Shown one piece after another: positions 1 through 6,176 of a stretch of DNA of 21,004 nucleotides. The stretch spans positions 1 through 21,004 of IMG/VR virus record IMGVR_UViG_3300025687_000414. One strand, written 5' to 3'. The translations under genes were made by a program, and so were the position numbers. The notes beneath the pieces were generated by a model. The model was not told the origin of the DNA. It was given only the letters and a program-made list of their open reading frames with translations, and did no database searches. The DNA is from a virus. Each line of letters starts with the position of its first letter. Positions within the stretch are counted from its first letter, which is position 1.

Positions 1-6
1 ATCCAT
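1..6 (-). CDS. Start of a gene running off the left edge (partial)
   Basis: Only the first two codons of a minus-strand gene (ATG GAT) can be seen. The start is supported by a strong ribosome binding site, AGGAG, at about 15-19 on the complement, eight bases upstream of the ATG. An earlier in-frame or alternative start, such as the ATG at 41-39, cannot be excluded because too little sequence remains. The stretch between this start and the preceding gene (7-74) holds no other convincing ORF. The product is unknown. It continues the same minus-strand operon. Confidence 0.4.
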
Positions 7-74
7 GTGCATCTCTCCTGAAAATAACCCGGCAGCGGCATCAATTCGAACACCTATGGCACCGACATCGCCTT

Positions 75-260
75 CTAAAGTTGATATGGTTGATAGTGTT
101 CCCGCTGCCGGGTGTCTCGATGTTTCCAAATGACCGCGTCGGCTGGATTGGCGTAAGCAATTCGCCCGCCTCGCACGGCATACCCGTATAGGTGTTTGAG
201 CCTACTTCCGTCCTGTCGCCAGTACAGCTTGAGCCACTGATACAACTCGTCACCTGTCAT
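75..260 (-). CDS. Hypothetical protein, 61 aa
   Basis: I do not recognise this protein. It is short, basic and rich in Tyr and Trp (for example DELYQWLKLYWRQDG near the N-terminus), with no membrane segment and no Cys. I chose the ATG at 260 because it forms an ATGA overlap with the stop of the 35-residue membrane peptide upstream, the junction type seen throughout this operon. A longer reading from a TTG at 302 would overlap that peptide heavily and has no good ribosome site. It ends with TAG at 75. It probably belongs to the accessory or lysis-side segment of the phage, but nothing in the sequence assigns a role. Confidence 0.5.
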   Translation of the reverse strand: MTGDELYQWLKLYWRQDGSRLKHLYGYAVRGGRIAYANPADAVIWKHRDTRQREHYQPYQL

Positions 261-364
261 TTGTGCGGCTTGCCAACGGCGATCATAATCAACGTCAGAC
301 AACCGACAAACATTGTGCAGCCAAAGGCTAGAGCGTCGTTAAGCAGTCCTGTTGGGTCATTCAT
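257..364 (-). CDS. 35-aa single-pass membrane peptide
   Basis: This tiny ORF encodes a peptide starting MNDPTGLLNDALAFG, followed by a hydrophobic stretch (about residues 10-30, including TMFVGCLTLIMIAV) and a basic tail GKPHK. That is the layout of a one-helix membrane peptide. The ATG at 364 overlaps the stop of the upstream coiled-coil gene by 8 bases and has a GAGAGG element about nine bases upstream. The stop at 257 overlaps the next ATG as ATGA, so both borders fit the operon's coupling pattern. Possible roles are a very small holin-like or lysis-accessory peptide or an exclusion peptide. Size and topology alone cannot decide between them. Confidence 0.5.
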   Translation of the reverse strand: MNDPTGLLNDALAFGCTMFVGCLTLIMIAVGKPHK

Positions 365-659
365 ACCTGCCGTCCTCTCCGATTGTCACCTTACTGAATT
401 TTGACCTGACCTTTTCGTCGCGGACTTCTGCCAGTTTGTCCTGCACATCCGCAGTGACGTTTGCTGTTCGCATATCAGCAAACAGATCCGACATCCTGTC
501 AGCCGCTTTCAGCATTCGCTTGATCGACTCGCTCAGATCCTTTTTGACCTGCAGCAGATGATTGATGTACAACTGCTGCTCTTGGTTTTCCGTGTTAAGC
601 TCATCAATTATCCCTTGGGATATCCTGATCTTTCGCTCCAAGTCCTCTCGCGTCATCAT
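357..659 (-). CDS. Coiled-coil hypothetical protein, 100 aa
   Basis: Most of the protein is predicted by eye to be alpha-helical and charged. Heptad-like spacing of Leu, Ile and Met runs from about residue 5 to 85 (for example LERKIRISQGIIDEL and later LLQVKKDLSESIKRML), which suggests an elongated coiled coil. The start is the first of two adjacent ATGs (659). It forms an ATGA overlap with the stop of the DUF6197-like gene, and a longer N-terminal reading would lie wholly inside that gene. No catalytic motif, signal peptide or membrane segment is visible. It could be a small structural or scaffolding-like factor. I do not recognise the family. Confidence 0.6.
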   Translation of the reverse strand: MMTREDLERKIRISQGIIDELNTENQEQQLYINHLLQVKKDLSESIKRMLKAADRMSDLFADMRTANVTADVQDKLAEVRDEKVRSKFSKVTIGEDGRYE

Positions 660-1000
660 AGTCCTACGCTCCTTAGTACGCGGATAACATCTTCCTTCGT
701 TCGAAACTCCTGATCCTGCCACTCGATCAGCGTTGCCGATGGCTTCTTCAGCTCTCGCCATCGCTCCGAAGTTAAAGCAGTCAAATCTTCACACTCGCTC
801 AATCGGCGTTTACGATCATCGTCGACGGCCTGCATGACCAACTCGAACTTGTTCGCCGGTGCTTCGTCCGACAGCAACAACGCCCCGACGATATCGACTT
901 GTTTAACCTTCGGTGAGTCAAGGTCACACCGGCGACCGTTGTGGCTGATCGCATGTGCTCCTTGGCACCATCCGCGTTTAATGTATTCACTCGGCAGCAT
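656..1000 (-). CDS. DUF6197-like phage protein, 114 aa
   Basis: The N-terminal motif YIKRGWCQGAHAI, the central DIVGALLLSDE segment and the C-terminal IEWQDQEFRTKEDVIRVL match my memory of the DUF6197 family. That family occurs in phages and actinobacteria and has no established function. The usual pattern is a GWxQGA motif, then a GAL motif, and an ending of the type WNDxxxRTxxdVlxxL. The ATG at 1000 is chosen because AGGA stands eight bases upstream. An upstream in-frame start would fall inside a hairpin in the 112-base gap. It ends in an ATGA overlap with the coiled-coil gene. The protein is cytosolic in appearance. Confidence 0.65.
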   Translation of the reverse strand: MLPSEYIKRGWCQGAHAISHNGRRCDLDSPKVKQVDIVGALLLSDEAPANKFELVMQAVDDDRKRRLSECEDLTALTSERWRELKKPSATLIEWQDQEFRTKEDVIRVLRSVGL

Positions 1001-1112
1001 TTTGTTTTTCCTGGCCGTTTGTTTTGTGTCTTGCACTGAAAGACACTATCGGCGAGCAGCACCGGAATTGAAACCCCAATTCGGGCAAAATCTTTGCAGA
1101 TTGCAAAAATAA
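1001..1112 (-). promoter_or_regulatory. Structured 112-base intergenic leader with two perfect dyads
   Basis: This is the only sizeable gap in the accessory segment. It contains a perfect 15-base dyad, TTTGCA-GAT-TGCAAA (1093-1107), and a perfect 7-bp hairpin, GTGTCTT/AAGACAC with a 7-base loop (1026-1046). The hairpin lies about 20 bases before the ribosome site of the DUF6197-like gene. Neither stem is followed by a T-tract on the minus strand, so they do not look like intrinsic terminators. The first could be an operator-like site and the second an mRNA structure. No clear promoter is seen. A 37-residue Cys-rich ORF (1046-1159) overlaps this stretch and is described in the findings. Confidence 0.35.
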
Positions 1113-1385
1113 TCAGACCCGGCGATATCCGAGCCGCCAAAGCATGACGGACAGGTCATGAGCAGTTGTTTCAACCCACGATTCATCTTTGGTCCAGTCG
1201 CAGGCGTGAAGTGCTTCGTGCAGGTACGTCTCAAGCTCAACGCGGTCATCGAGATAATCGGCCACGCGGATTGCTTTACCTGGCTTGTCCGGTGGATCAC
1301 ACTCGCCGTGCTGTGGCTCGCCGTCGTGCGTGATGCTTCGAGGTCGTTCGATGCGGTAACGCTTGCCAAGCAGCGTGACCATCAT
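1113..1385 (-). CDS. Small HExxH putative metalloprotein, 90 aa
   Basis: The protein carries a clear zinc-peptidase signature, HEALH (residues 56-60), within LETYLHEALHACDW. It is followed by an acidic helix, ESWVETTAHD (68-77), whose Glu72 or Asp77 could be the third metal ligand. This is the minimal core of a gluzincin or SprT/ImmA-like metallopeptidase without extra domains. I remember similar short phage proteins ending in a 'LWRLGYR' motif, but their substrate is unknown. The first of two tandem ATGs (1385) is chosen because it forms an ATGA overlap with the end of the metallophosphoesterase. A longer reading would be buried in that gene. It might be a host-directed or lysis-related peptidase. 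Activity cannot be inferred from the motif alone. Confidence 0.6.
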   Translation of the reverse strand: MMVTLLGKRYRIERPRSITHDGEPQHGECDPPDKPGKAIRVADYLDDRVELETYLHEALHACDWTKDESWVETTAHDLSVMLWRLGYRRV

Positions 1386-2587
1386 GACAACAACTGTTCT
1401 GCTGACTCGCTGTAGATTGCGGTCATGCCGTAGTCGTGCGAGTACAGCAGGTTCTGCGTCGCCTTCTGGCTCAGGCTGTAGCCGCTCGTGAAGTGCCACC
1501 AGTCCGTTCCGCTGAGACTCGGCAGGATGCGAGCCTTCACACCGGCTTCCTCATGCGTGCCAATCCGCTCGATTCGTTTCTCTTGATGTAGGTGACCAGT
1601 GAGGATTTCTCGACAGCGTTTTGAACGTGCCCATTCGTCGGCCCACTTGACCGGCATCATTTCAATGAGGTGTTTAATCTTTGGCCCGTCGCCGTGCGCA
1701 AATAGCAACATGCACTCGCCGAACTGCCTCACCTTGACAGGGCATGGTGACGTATCAACAGTGACGTGCTTGTCACCGTGGAAGGCCCAATGCACGCAGC
1801 GAGCCAGTAACATTGACGTGGTGCGATCGTGATTACCTGGTACATGGATGCACTCGACCGGACACACAGCACGCAGTTCAGAAACCGCTGACACAATCGC
1901 TTCTTCAGCAACCTGAAGCATCTTCTGAAATCGCCCGTCGAAGTCCTGCGGGGTGCCTTGCTCAGTCTGCAACATCCGGTTGTCAACGTGAAGGAAGTCG
2001 TTACCGATCGGCAGGATTGCCTTCGTAATGTTGCCCGCTTTGCAGTGTTCGACTGACGAACGGATTGCCCTGGCATACAGTTCCGCTGCAAGCTTCAGGT
2101 CGTAGTTGCTGCCGACTTCTGGACCCCAGCAGAGTTTCCCGAAATGGTTGTCAACCAATCCCACAACCAGTGTGGATGCGTCGGCCTTCTGCTTGCGTTT
2201 GCGGATTGCGGGCAGTTTGTACGATCGCTTGTGGACTCGCTTTGCCAGCTCGTCGATGGCGTCAACGATTGAGTCACGGAAACGGCGTTTGCAGACCACG
2301 CTAATTGCGATCATCTGCCGTTTCTCAGGCTTGCCGCTGTCCGTGCTTTTTGCACCGAGTGTGACCTGGTAACTATTGATCCGCACCCGCTCTGGTTCCC
2401 AGACAACCTGATCGATACCAGCATGCTCAAGAGCGGCCTTTGCTGTCTCGATCTGCTTGTAGGTTCGGATTGAAACCTTGAGCCCGTCAGGTGATTCATC
2501 GACCAGCACGTTCTCCGATGTGTCGGCCGTGTTGTTTGACGGGATGTCTCCGACGATCTCATCAACGAGTGATTCAGGCTCACTCAT
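1382..2587 (-). CDS. Calcineurin-like metallophosphoesterase, 401 aa
   Basis: The C-terminal two thirds show all the conserved metal-binding blocks of the metallophosphoesterase superfamily in order: DNH (residues 146-148), GNDF (195-198), GNHD (251-254), HGD (298-300) and GHLH (331-334). The enzyme should therefore hydrolyse a phosphoester or phosphodiester using two metal ions, possibly a nucleic acid or nucleotide, as in SbcD/Mre11-type relatives. Residues 1-135 form a separate N-terminal region of unknown role, followed by a basic linker (RKRKQK near 130). The ATG at 2587 overlaps the stop of the HTH-like gene by 8 bases. A TTG at 2608 is possible but lacks a ribosome site. Its place between structural genes and small accessory genes suggests a late or DNA-processing role, which is inference. 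Confidence 0.85.
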   Translation of the reverse strand: MSEPESLVDEIVGDIPSNNTADTSENVLVDESPDGLKVSIRTYKQIETAKAALEHAGIDQVVWEPERVRINSYQVTLGAKSTDSGKPEKRQMIAISVVCKRRFRDSIVDAIDELAKRVHKRSYKLPAIRKRKQKADASTLVVGLVDNHFGKLCWGPEVGSNYDLKLAAELYARAIRSSVEHCKAGNITKAILPIGNDFLHVDNRMLQTEQGTPQDFDGRFQKMLQVAEEAIVSAVSELRAVCPVECIHVPGNHDRTTSMLLARCVHWAFHGDKHVTVDTSPCPVKVRQFGECMLLFAHGDGPKIKHLIEMMPVKWADEWARSKRCREILTGHLHQEKRIERIGTHEEAGVKARILPSLSGTDWWHFTSGYSLSQKATQNLLYSHDYGMTAIYSESAEQLLS

Positions 2588-2816
2588 GGTTTTTGAGCCA
2601 TACTGCAACAGTGCCCGGAGTTACTTGCAAACCCAGTTTGTCAATCAGTCGCTTAGCAATCGGCTGATATAATCCTAACTGCTTCGGCATTTTCGCGCGA
2701 ACAGCGAGAGCAATGGATTGTTTGTCTTTGTCGAGTTTGTCAAACCATGTAATGCACTTTGCACTTCTTGGCACTGCAAGAATATCATCGACCAGGTCAG
2801 GTTTCTTCGCTGCCAT
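2580..2816 (-). CDS. Small HTH-like protein, 78 aa
   Basis: The C-terminal half (about residues 50-77, IAKRLIDKLGLQVTPGTVAVWL) has the spacing of a helix-turn-helix: a helix, a short turn after Gly-Leu, then a TVxxWL recognition-like helix. The N-terminal half contains a WFDKLD motif and is otherwise unremarkable. The start has a good AAAGGAG ribosome site seven bases upstream of the ATG. The gene overlaps the metallophosphoesterase by 8 bases, so the two are probably co-translated and may act together, for example by this protein binding DNA near the enzyme's substrate. That partnership is inference. It may instead be a small regulator. I do not recognise a named family. Confidence 0.55.
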   Translation of the reverse strand: MAAKKPDLVDDILAVPRSAKCITWFDKLDKDKQSIALAVRAKMPKQLGLYQPIAKRLIDKLGLQVTPGTVAVWLKNHE

Positions 2817-2845
2817 GACAGCTCCTTTTGTGGTGCAGTAATGCT

Positions 2846-3211
2846 TTAGGTGTCACCGTGATGTGTAACCTCGCAGCGTGTCGCATGTACCTCAGCTCGC
2901 AGTTGGTCGACGGATTCAGCCAGACCTCGCATTGCTTCGTGTCCTGCATTTGACAAATCTTGCGACATCTCACGGTGCAGTCGAAGCTCCTCGCGAAACT
3001 CCGCCCGCTGCGATCTTTGGTCTTCAATCAGTCCTGTGACCACTTCGCGAAAATCAGCACGCGCGGTTTGCGACGCGGTTTCCCACTTTTCCATAATGCT
3101 CGGCAAGCCCTTCATGGCAAACCACAACACCAACGCCATGAGTGTTCCCAGAGCACTCAGGTTGCTCCAGTCGGTTGCCTGCTCGATGTTCGCCAATACT
3201 TCCGGGCTCAT
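2846..3211 (-). CDS. Membrane-anchored coiled-coil protein, 121 aa
   Basis: One hydrophobic segment lies near the N-terminus (about residues 18-36, LSALGTLMALVLWFAM). A long charged helical region follows, with heptad-like spacing (about 45-110, for example RAEFREELRLHREMSQDL). This single-anchor plus coiled-coil architecture resembles inner-membrane spanins (Rz-like) and some phage holin-accessory proteins. No lysozyme or amidase is visible nearby, so the lysis assignment is tentative. The ATG at 3211 forms an ATGA overlap with a stop that lies in the -1 frame of the preceding short gene, which bears on whether that gene is frameshifted. A 29-base gap follows, carrying the ribosome site of the next gene. 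Confidence 0.55.
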   Translation of the reverse strand: MSPEVLANIEQATDWSNLSALGTLMALVLWFAMKGLPSIMEKWETASQTARADFREVVTGLIEDQRSQRAEFREELRLHREMSQDLSNAGHEAMRGLAESVDQLRAEVHATRCEVTHHGDT

Positions 3212-3272
3212 GATGCGTTATCCCTGCTGACAATTGCTGACCCTGTAATGTCGGTGATGATCTCACCACCTG

Positions 3273-3455
3273 TCAGTGTGCGTTGTACGTCGTAGGACCA
3301 ATCTGTACCGACCTTACCGACCGTGCTGTCTGCCCAGGGTAACTGGTGACAACCTGTTCCGTTGCTGCATTCAGTGCTGTCAACAAACCTGAGTCATTAC
3401 CCGCGTCATGCAGTGCGAGCAACGACGAATCGGATTGAATAGTATCTTTGAGCAT
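3273..3455 (-). CDS. Short hypothetical tail-associated ORF, 60 aa, possibly frameshifted
   Basis: The ATG at 3455 follows the fibre gene by nine bases and has an AAGGA ribosome site, so translation from it is likely. The N-terminal 45 residues are helical and Ala/Leu rich (for example GLLTALNAATEQVV). The protein ends at a TGA at 3273, leaving a 61-base gap, which is unusual in this operon. In the -1 frame an uninterrupted reading runs on to 3208 and ends in an exact ATGA overlap with the next gene. It has no ATG, GTG or TTG of its own. The true product may therefore be longer, by frameshifting or because of a one-base indel. Function unknown. Confidence 0.5.
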   Translation of the reverse strand: MLKDTIQSDSSLLALHDAGNDSGLLTALNAATEQVVTSYPGQTARSVRSVQIGPTTYNAH

Positions 3456-3464
3456 GGGTTTTCC

Positions 3465-6176
3465 TTATGCGTCAGTGCCTAGAACTTCAGGTAGATTAAA
3501 TGATGCGGCATCCGGCACAACTACCGTGACTTTCGCGTTTGCGGTTGCGATCGAACCAAACACGCTAGAGCTCGTAAACGTCGAACGCCAAAGTTGATAC
3601 GTTGCCCCGCGAACCAAGTTTGTGAATTGTACCAGTCCCGTTGTCGCGGCACTTGTGGCGGTCCTAACTGTCGTATCCAGTGAGTCACCGGCCACACCCG
3701 GCCCCGCTGTCATCTGCATTGAGAATGTGACACCCGATTCTGGTGCGTAGTTTTCGTCGTAGCAGACCAGCACGCCCGTTGACGTGTCACTGCCGCTGCT
3801 CGGGGTGATGCTTGATTGTGCGATATCTTTATTCACTGTTGCATCTGCCGTCACGACAATTGTGCCGGTCTCGGATGTGTATCCCGCCTTGTAAATCGCG
3901 TAGCTGTAGGTCGCATCATCGAGGGCAAACACAGCATTACCGCTCGCATCAGTATCGACAACGAAAGTGTTGACGCCTTCCGTGAGTCTCACGCGTGCGT
4001 TTTCAAGGTTGGCTGGCGTGCCTGCCGTGTCCTTGACATTGACTGTGATAGTCCTGGCACCAGACCCGGCGACTGACGCAAAGTTGTCGTCAATGTCCTG
4101 GATTGTTTGCAGAGTGACTGCACTGGCCGCGTCGTCATTGTCAAAGAATTCATCAAAGTTTGCCGCGATTCGGCCTGCTGTGGTTTCAGCGATTGTTGTA
4201 CCAAGGAACTGCGTCACGTTGGCGTTGACCGTGCCTGTGACAGTTGCCTGATCGACATCGTCCACCGTCTTAGTCGTGGTCGTGTCCAGGTCGTAAAACT
4301 GCGATATGTTGTCAGCCAGATTTCCGGTAGAAGTTTCCGTTAATGCCGTACCCTTGACCTGTGTTACATTCGCATTGACTGTACCGGTCACCAATGCTGA
4401 CCCGATGTCGTCCTGAGTTTTCGTGCTTGCTCCGTCGTCGTTATCAAAGAACACGGAAGCGTTTTGAGCAAGCCGCCCTGATGTCGTTTCTGTAACTGCT
4501 GTCCCGAGCACCTGTGTAAGATTGGCGTTTACGGTGCCACTAACTGTGGCCGTCCCAATATCGTCAGCTGTTTTCGTGGTCGCTGCGTCTGCGTTGTCAA
4601 ACACGGTAGAAATGTTCGCAGCCAGACGACCGGCTGTCGTTTCCGTTAGTCCTGACCCCTTGATCTGCACTACATTGGCGTCAACGGTTCCGCTGACGGT
4701 TCCGCCGCCGATGTCATCTTGAGTCTTAGTGCTGTTCGAGTCGCCATTATCGAAGAACGTGTTGAAGTTCGCCACAATCCTTCCGCTCGTCGTTTCAGCA
4801 AGCGCTCCTCCGAGCACTTTCACCACGTCAACTGGCAAGTTTGTTAATGCGCCGCTGCTCGGCAAGTTGTCAGTAACAGCTTTAATGCCATCCACAACAG
4901 AGTCAATCGTATCCACCGAAGCTTGTGTTGCCAACGCAGTGAGGCCAGACCCTGCCGCTCCGATCTCCGCAGTGTCCACAAGAATCGCATCAACATTGCT
5001 GTCAATGGTGTCTACAGAAGCTTGCGTTGCAAGTGCAGTTAACCCAGACCCTGCCGCTCCGATCTCCGCAGTGTCCACAAGAATCGCATCAACATTGCTG
5101 TCAATGGTGTCTACAGAAGCTTGCGTTGCAAGTGCAGTTAACCCAGCACCTGCTGCACCGATCTCCGCAGTGTCAATCAGAATGTCATCTACAATTCCAT
5201 CAATGGTGTCCACGCTCGCCTGTGTCGCAAGGGCAGTGAGTCCAGCCCCTGCTGCTCCAATCTCTGCCGTGTCAACCAGGATCGAATCGACATTGGTGTC
5301 GATGACATCGACTGAGGCCTGGGTTGCCAACGCTGTGAGACCAGCACCTGCCGCTCCGATTTCCGCCGTATCAATAAGGATGGCATCTACGTTGGCATCA
5401 ATCGTTGCAATCTCATCATCAATGGTGGTGAGAGAAGCTGGAATGGTTGTACCTGTGTCGACCAAGATTGCATCCACAATGCCGTCGATTGTGTTCACAC
5501 TTGTCTGGGTTGCCAGGGCTGTTAATCCCGCTCCCGCTGTGCCGATCTCTGCCGTGTCAACCAGAATAGAATCTACAATCCCATCGATTGTATCGACACT
5601 AACTTGTGTGGCGAGAGCAGTTAATCCAGCACCAGCAGCACCAATCTCTGCAGTGTCAATCAGAATGGCATCGACAATCCCATCGATGGCTGCGATTTCA
5701 TTATCAATAGTCGTTAGGGAAGCAGGGATTGTTGTACCTGTATCAACGAGAATTGCGTCAACATTACCATCGATGACATCGACACTGGCCTGAGTCGCTA
5801 GAGTAGTGAGTCCAGCACCAGCTGCTCCGATTTCTGCGGTATCGATAAGGATGGAATCAACAATCCCGTCTATCGTGTCAACAGAAGCCTGAGTAGCCAA
5901 GCTGGCAATCGTTCCCGGGTAAACATTCAGGCTCTGAGTGATTGCCCCCGACAGCTTCATTGTAAAGAAGACATGGTCCGCATTGGTCTCTGCCTGCGTC
6001 GGGGCGTAGGTCCATTGCCCATTCCCCTCATGAGTCGACGTTCCGCCCCCAGTTGCCTGGGTGCCCCCATCTTTAGTGATATAAACCGTGGGCGTTCCGA
6101 TTGTGATCCCGGTCTCCCCATCGGTGGAGTCCACCATGAAAAAGCCAACAACTTGACTGGCGGTGTTCTTTAACAT
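3465..6176 (-). CDS. Repetitive tail fibre / tail surface protein, 903 aa
   Basis: This is the longest gene in the window. Residues 1-90 form an N-terminal module (QVVGFFMVDSTDGETG onward) of a type common at the start of phage tail proteins. About residues 94-430 hold roughly ten tandem units of about 33 residues built on VDTAEIGAAGAGLTALATQ and IDxxVDAIL, whose regular hydrophobic spacing suggests a trimeric fibrous shaft. About 440-697 hold five units of about 51 residues, of the type VTGTVNANVTQ...ETTAGRLAANxxxFFDN. Residues 700-903 look like beta-sandwich domains of the carboxypeptidase-regulatory type (ARVRLTEG, ALDDATYSYAIYKAGY), which may present a binding tip. The ATG at 6176 overlaps the previous stop as TGATG. 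The repeats predict copy-number variation. Confidence 0.75.
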   Translation of the reverse strand: MLKNTASQVVGFFMVDSTDGETGITIGTPTVYITKDGGTQATGGGTSTHEGNGQWTYAPTQAETNADHVFFTMKLSGAITQSLNVYPGTIASLATQASVDTIDGIVDSILIDTAEIGAAGAGLTTLATQASVDVIDGNVDAILVDTGTTIPASLTTIDNEIAAIDGIVDAILIDTAEIGAAGAGLTALATQVSVDTIDGIVDSILVDTAEIGTAGAGLTALATQTSVNTIDGIVDAILVDTGTTIPASLTTIDDEIATIDANVDAILIDTAEIGAAGAGLTALATQASVDVIDTNVDSILVDTAEIGAAGAGLTALATQASVDTIDGIVDDILIDTAEIGAAGAGLTALATQASVDTIDSNVDAILVDTAEIGAAGSGLTALATQASVDTIDSNVDAILVDTAEIGAAGSGLTALATQASVDTIDSVVDGIKAVTDNLPSSGALTNLPVDVVKVLGGALAETTSGRIVANFNTFFDNGDSNSTKTQDDIGGGTVSGTVDANVVQIKGSGLTETTAGRLAANISTVFDNADAATTKTADDIGTATVSGTVNANLTQVLGTAVTETTSGRLAQNASVFFDNDDGASTKTQDDIGSALVTGTVNANVTQVKGTALTETSTGNLADNISQFYDLDTTTTKTVDDVDQATVTGTVNANVTQFLGTTIAETTAGRIAANFDEFFDNDDAASAVTLQTIQDIDDNFASVAGSGARTITVNVKDTAGTPANLENARVRLTEGVNTFVVDTDASGNAVFALDDATYSYAIYKAGYTSETGTIVVTADATVNKDIAQSSITPSSGSDTSTGVLVCYDENYAPESGVTFSMQMTAGPGVAGDSLDTTVRTATSAATTGLVQFTNLVRGATYQLWRSTFTSSSVFGSIATANAKVTVVVPDAASFNLPEVLGTDA
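4090..4850 (-). repeat. Second tandem repeat array, five units of about 51 residues
   Basis: Five copies encode the pattern V(S/T)GTVNANVTQ, then GTxxTETTxGRLAxN, then xxFFDNDDxxSTKTxDDIG. The first copy has a degenerate start (LPVDVVKVLG) and the last a different end (AVTLQTIQDIDDN), as expected for capping units. The period is near 153 bases. This array is distinct in sequence from the shaft repeat upstream. Confidence 0.75.
4890..5905 (-). repeat. Diverged tandem repeat array of about 33-residue shaft units
   Basis: About ten units encode the alternating motifs TAEIGAAGAGLTALATQ and (V/I)DxIDxxVDxIL. Two units are variants in which the TAEIG segment is replaced by TGTTIPASLTTIDNEIA, four residues shorter in total. 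The DNA copies have diverged at synonymous positions apart from the exact pair at 4945-5142. The conservation at protein level fits selection for a regular fibre. Confidence 0.8.
4945..5142 (-). repeat. Exact 99-base tandem duplication in the fibre shaft
   Basis: Two successive 99-base units (4945-5043 and 5044-5142) appear identical base for base when read side by side. Each encodes one 33-residue shaft repeat. Neighbouring units encode similar proteins but differ at many synonymous positions, so this pair is a recent duplication. The number of units is in frame and free to change without breaking the gene. Confidence 0.85.

Noticed and set aside
41-253. 70-residue Cys/Thr-rich minus-strand frame
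   Set aside because: It lies in a shifted frame over the 61-residue gene, with no ribosome site and atypical composition. The coupled ATG at 260 is the better gene.
799-1140. Alternative minus-strand frame of 113 residues over the DUF6197-like gene
   Set aside because: It overlaps the better supported gene, lacks a ribosome site and its composition is that of a shadow frame.
3054-3269. Minus-strand 71-residue frame across the start of the membrane coiled-coil gene
   Set aside because: Mostly a shadow of that gene. The -1 frame ending at 3208 fits the junction better.
4729-5793. A 354-residue open frame on the plus strand opposite the fibre gene
   Set aside because: It is the antisense shadow of the regular 33-residue repeats, whose periodic codons avoid stops on the other strand. 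It has no ribosome site and low-complexity Ser/Ala/Val composition.
4090-5905. Repeats considered as a CRISPR array
   Set aside because: The units are contiguous, without spacers, in frame, and clearly encode protein repeats.
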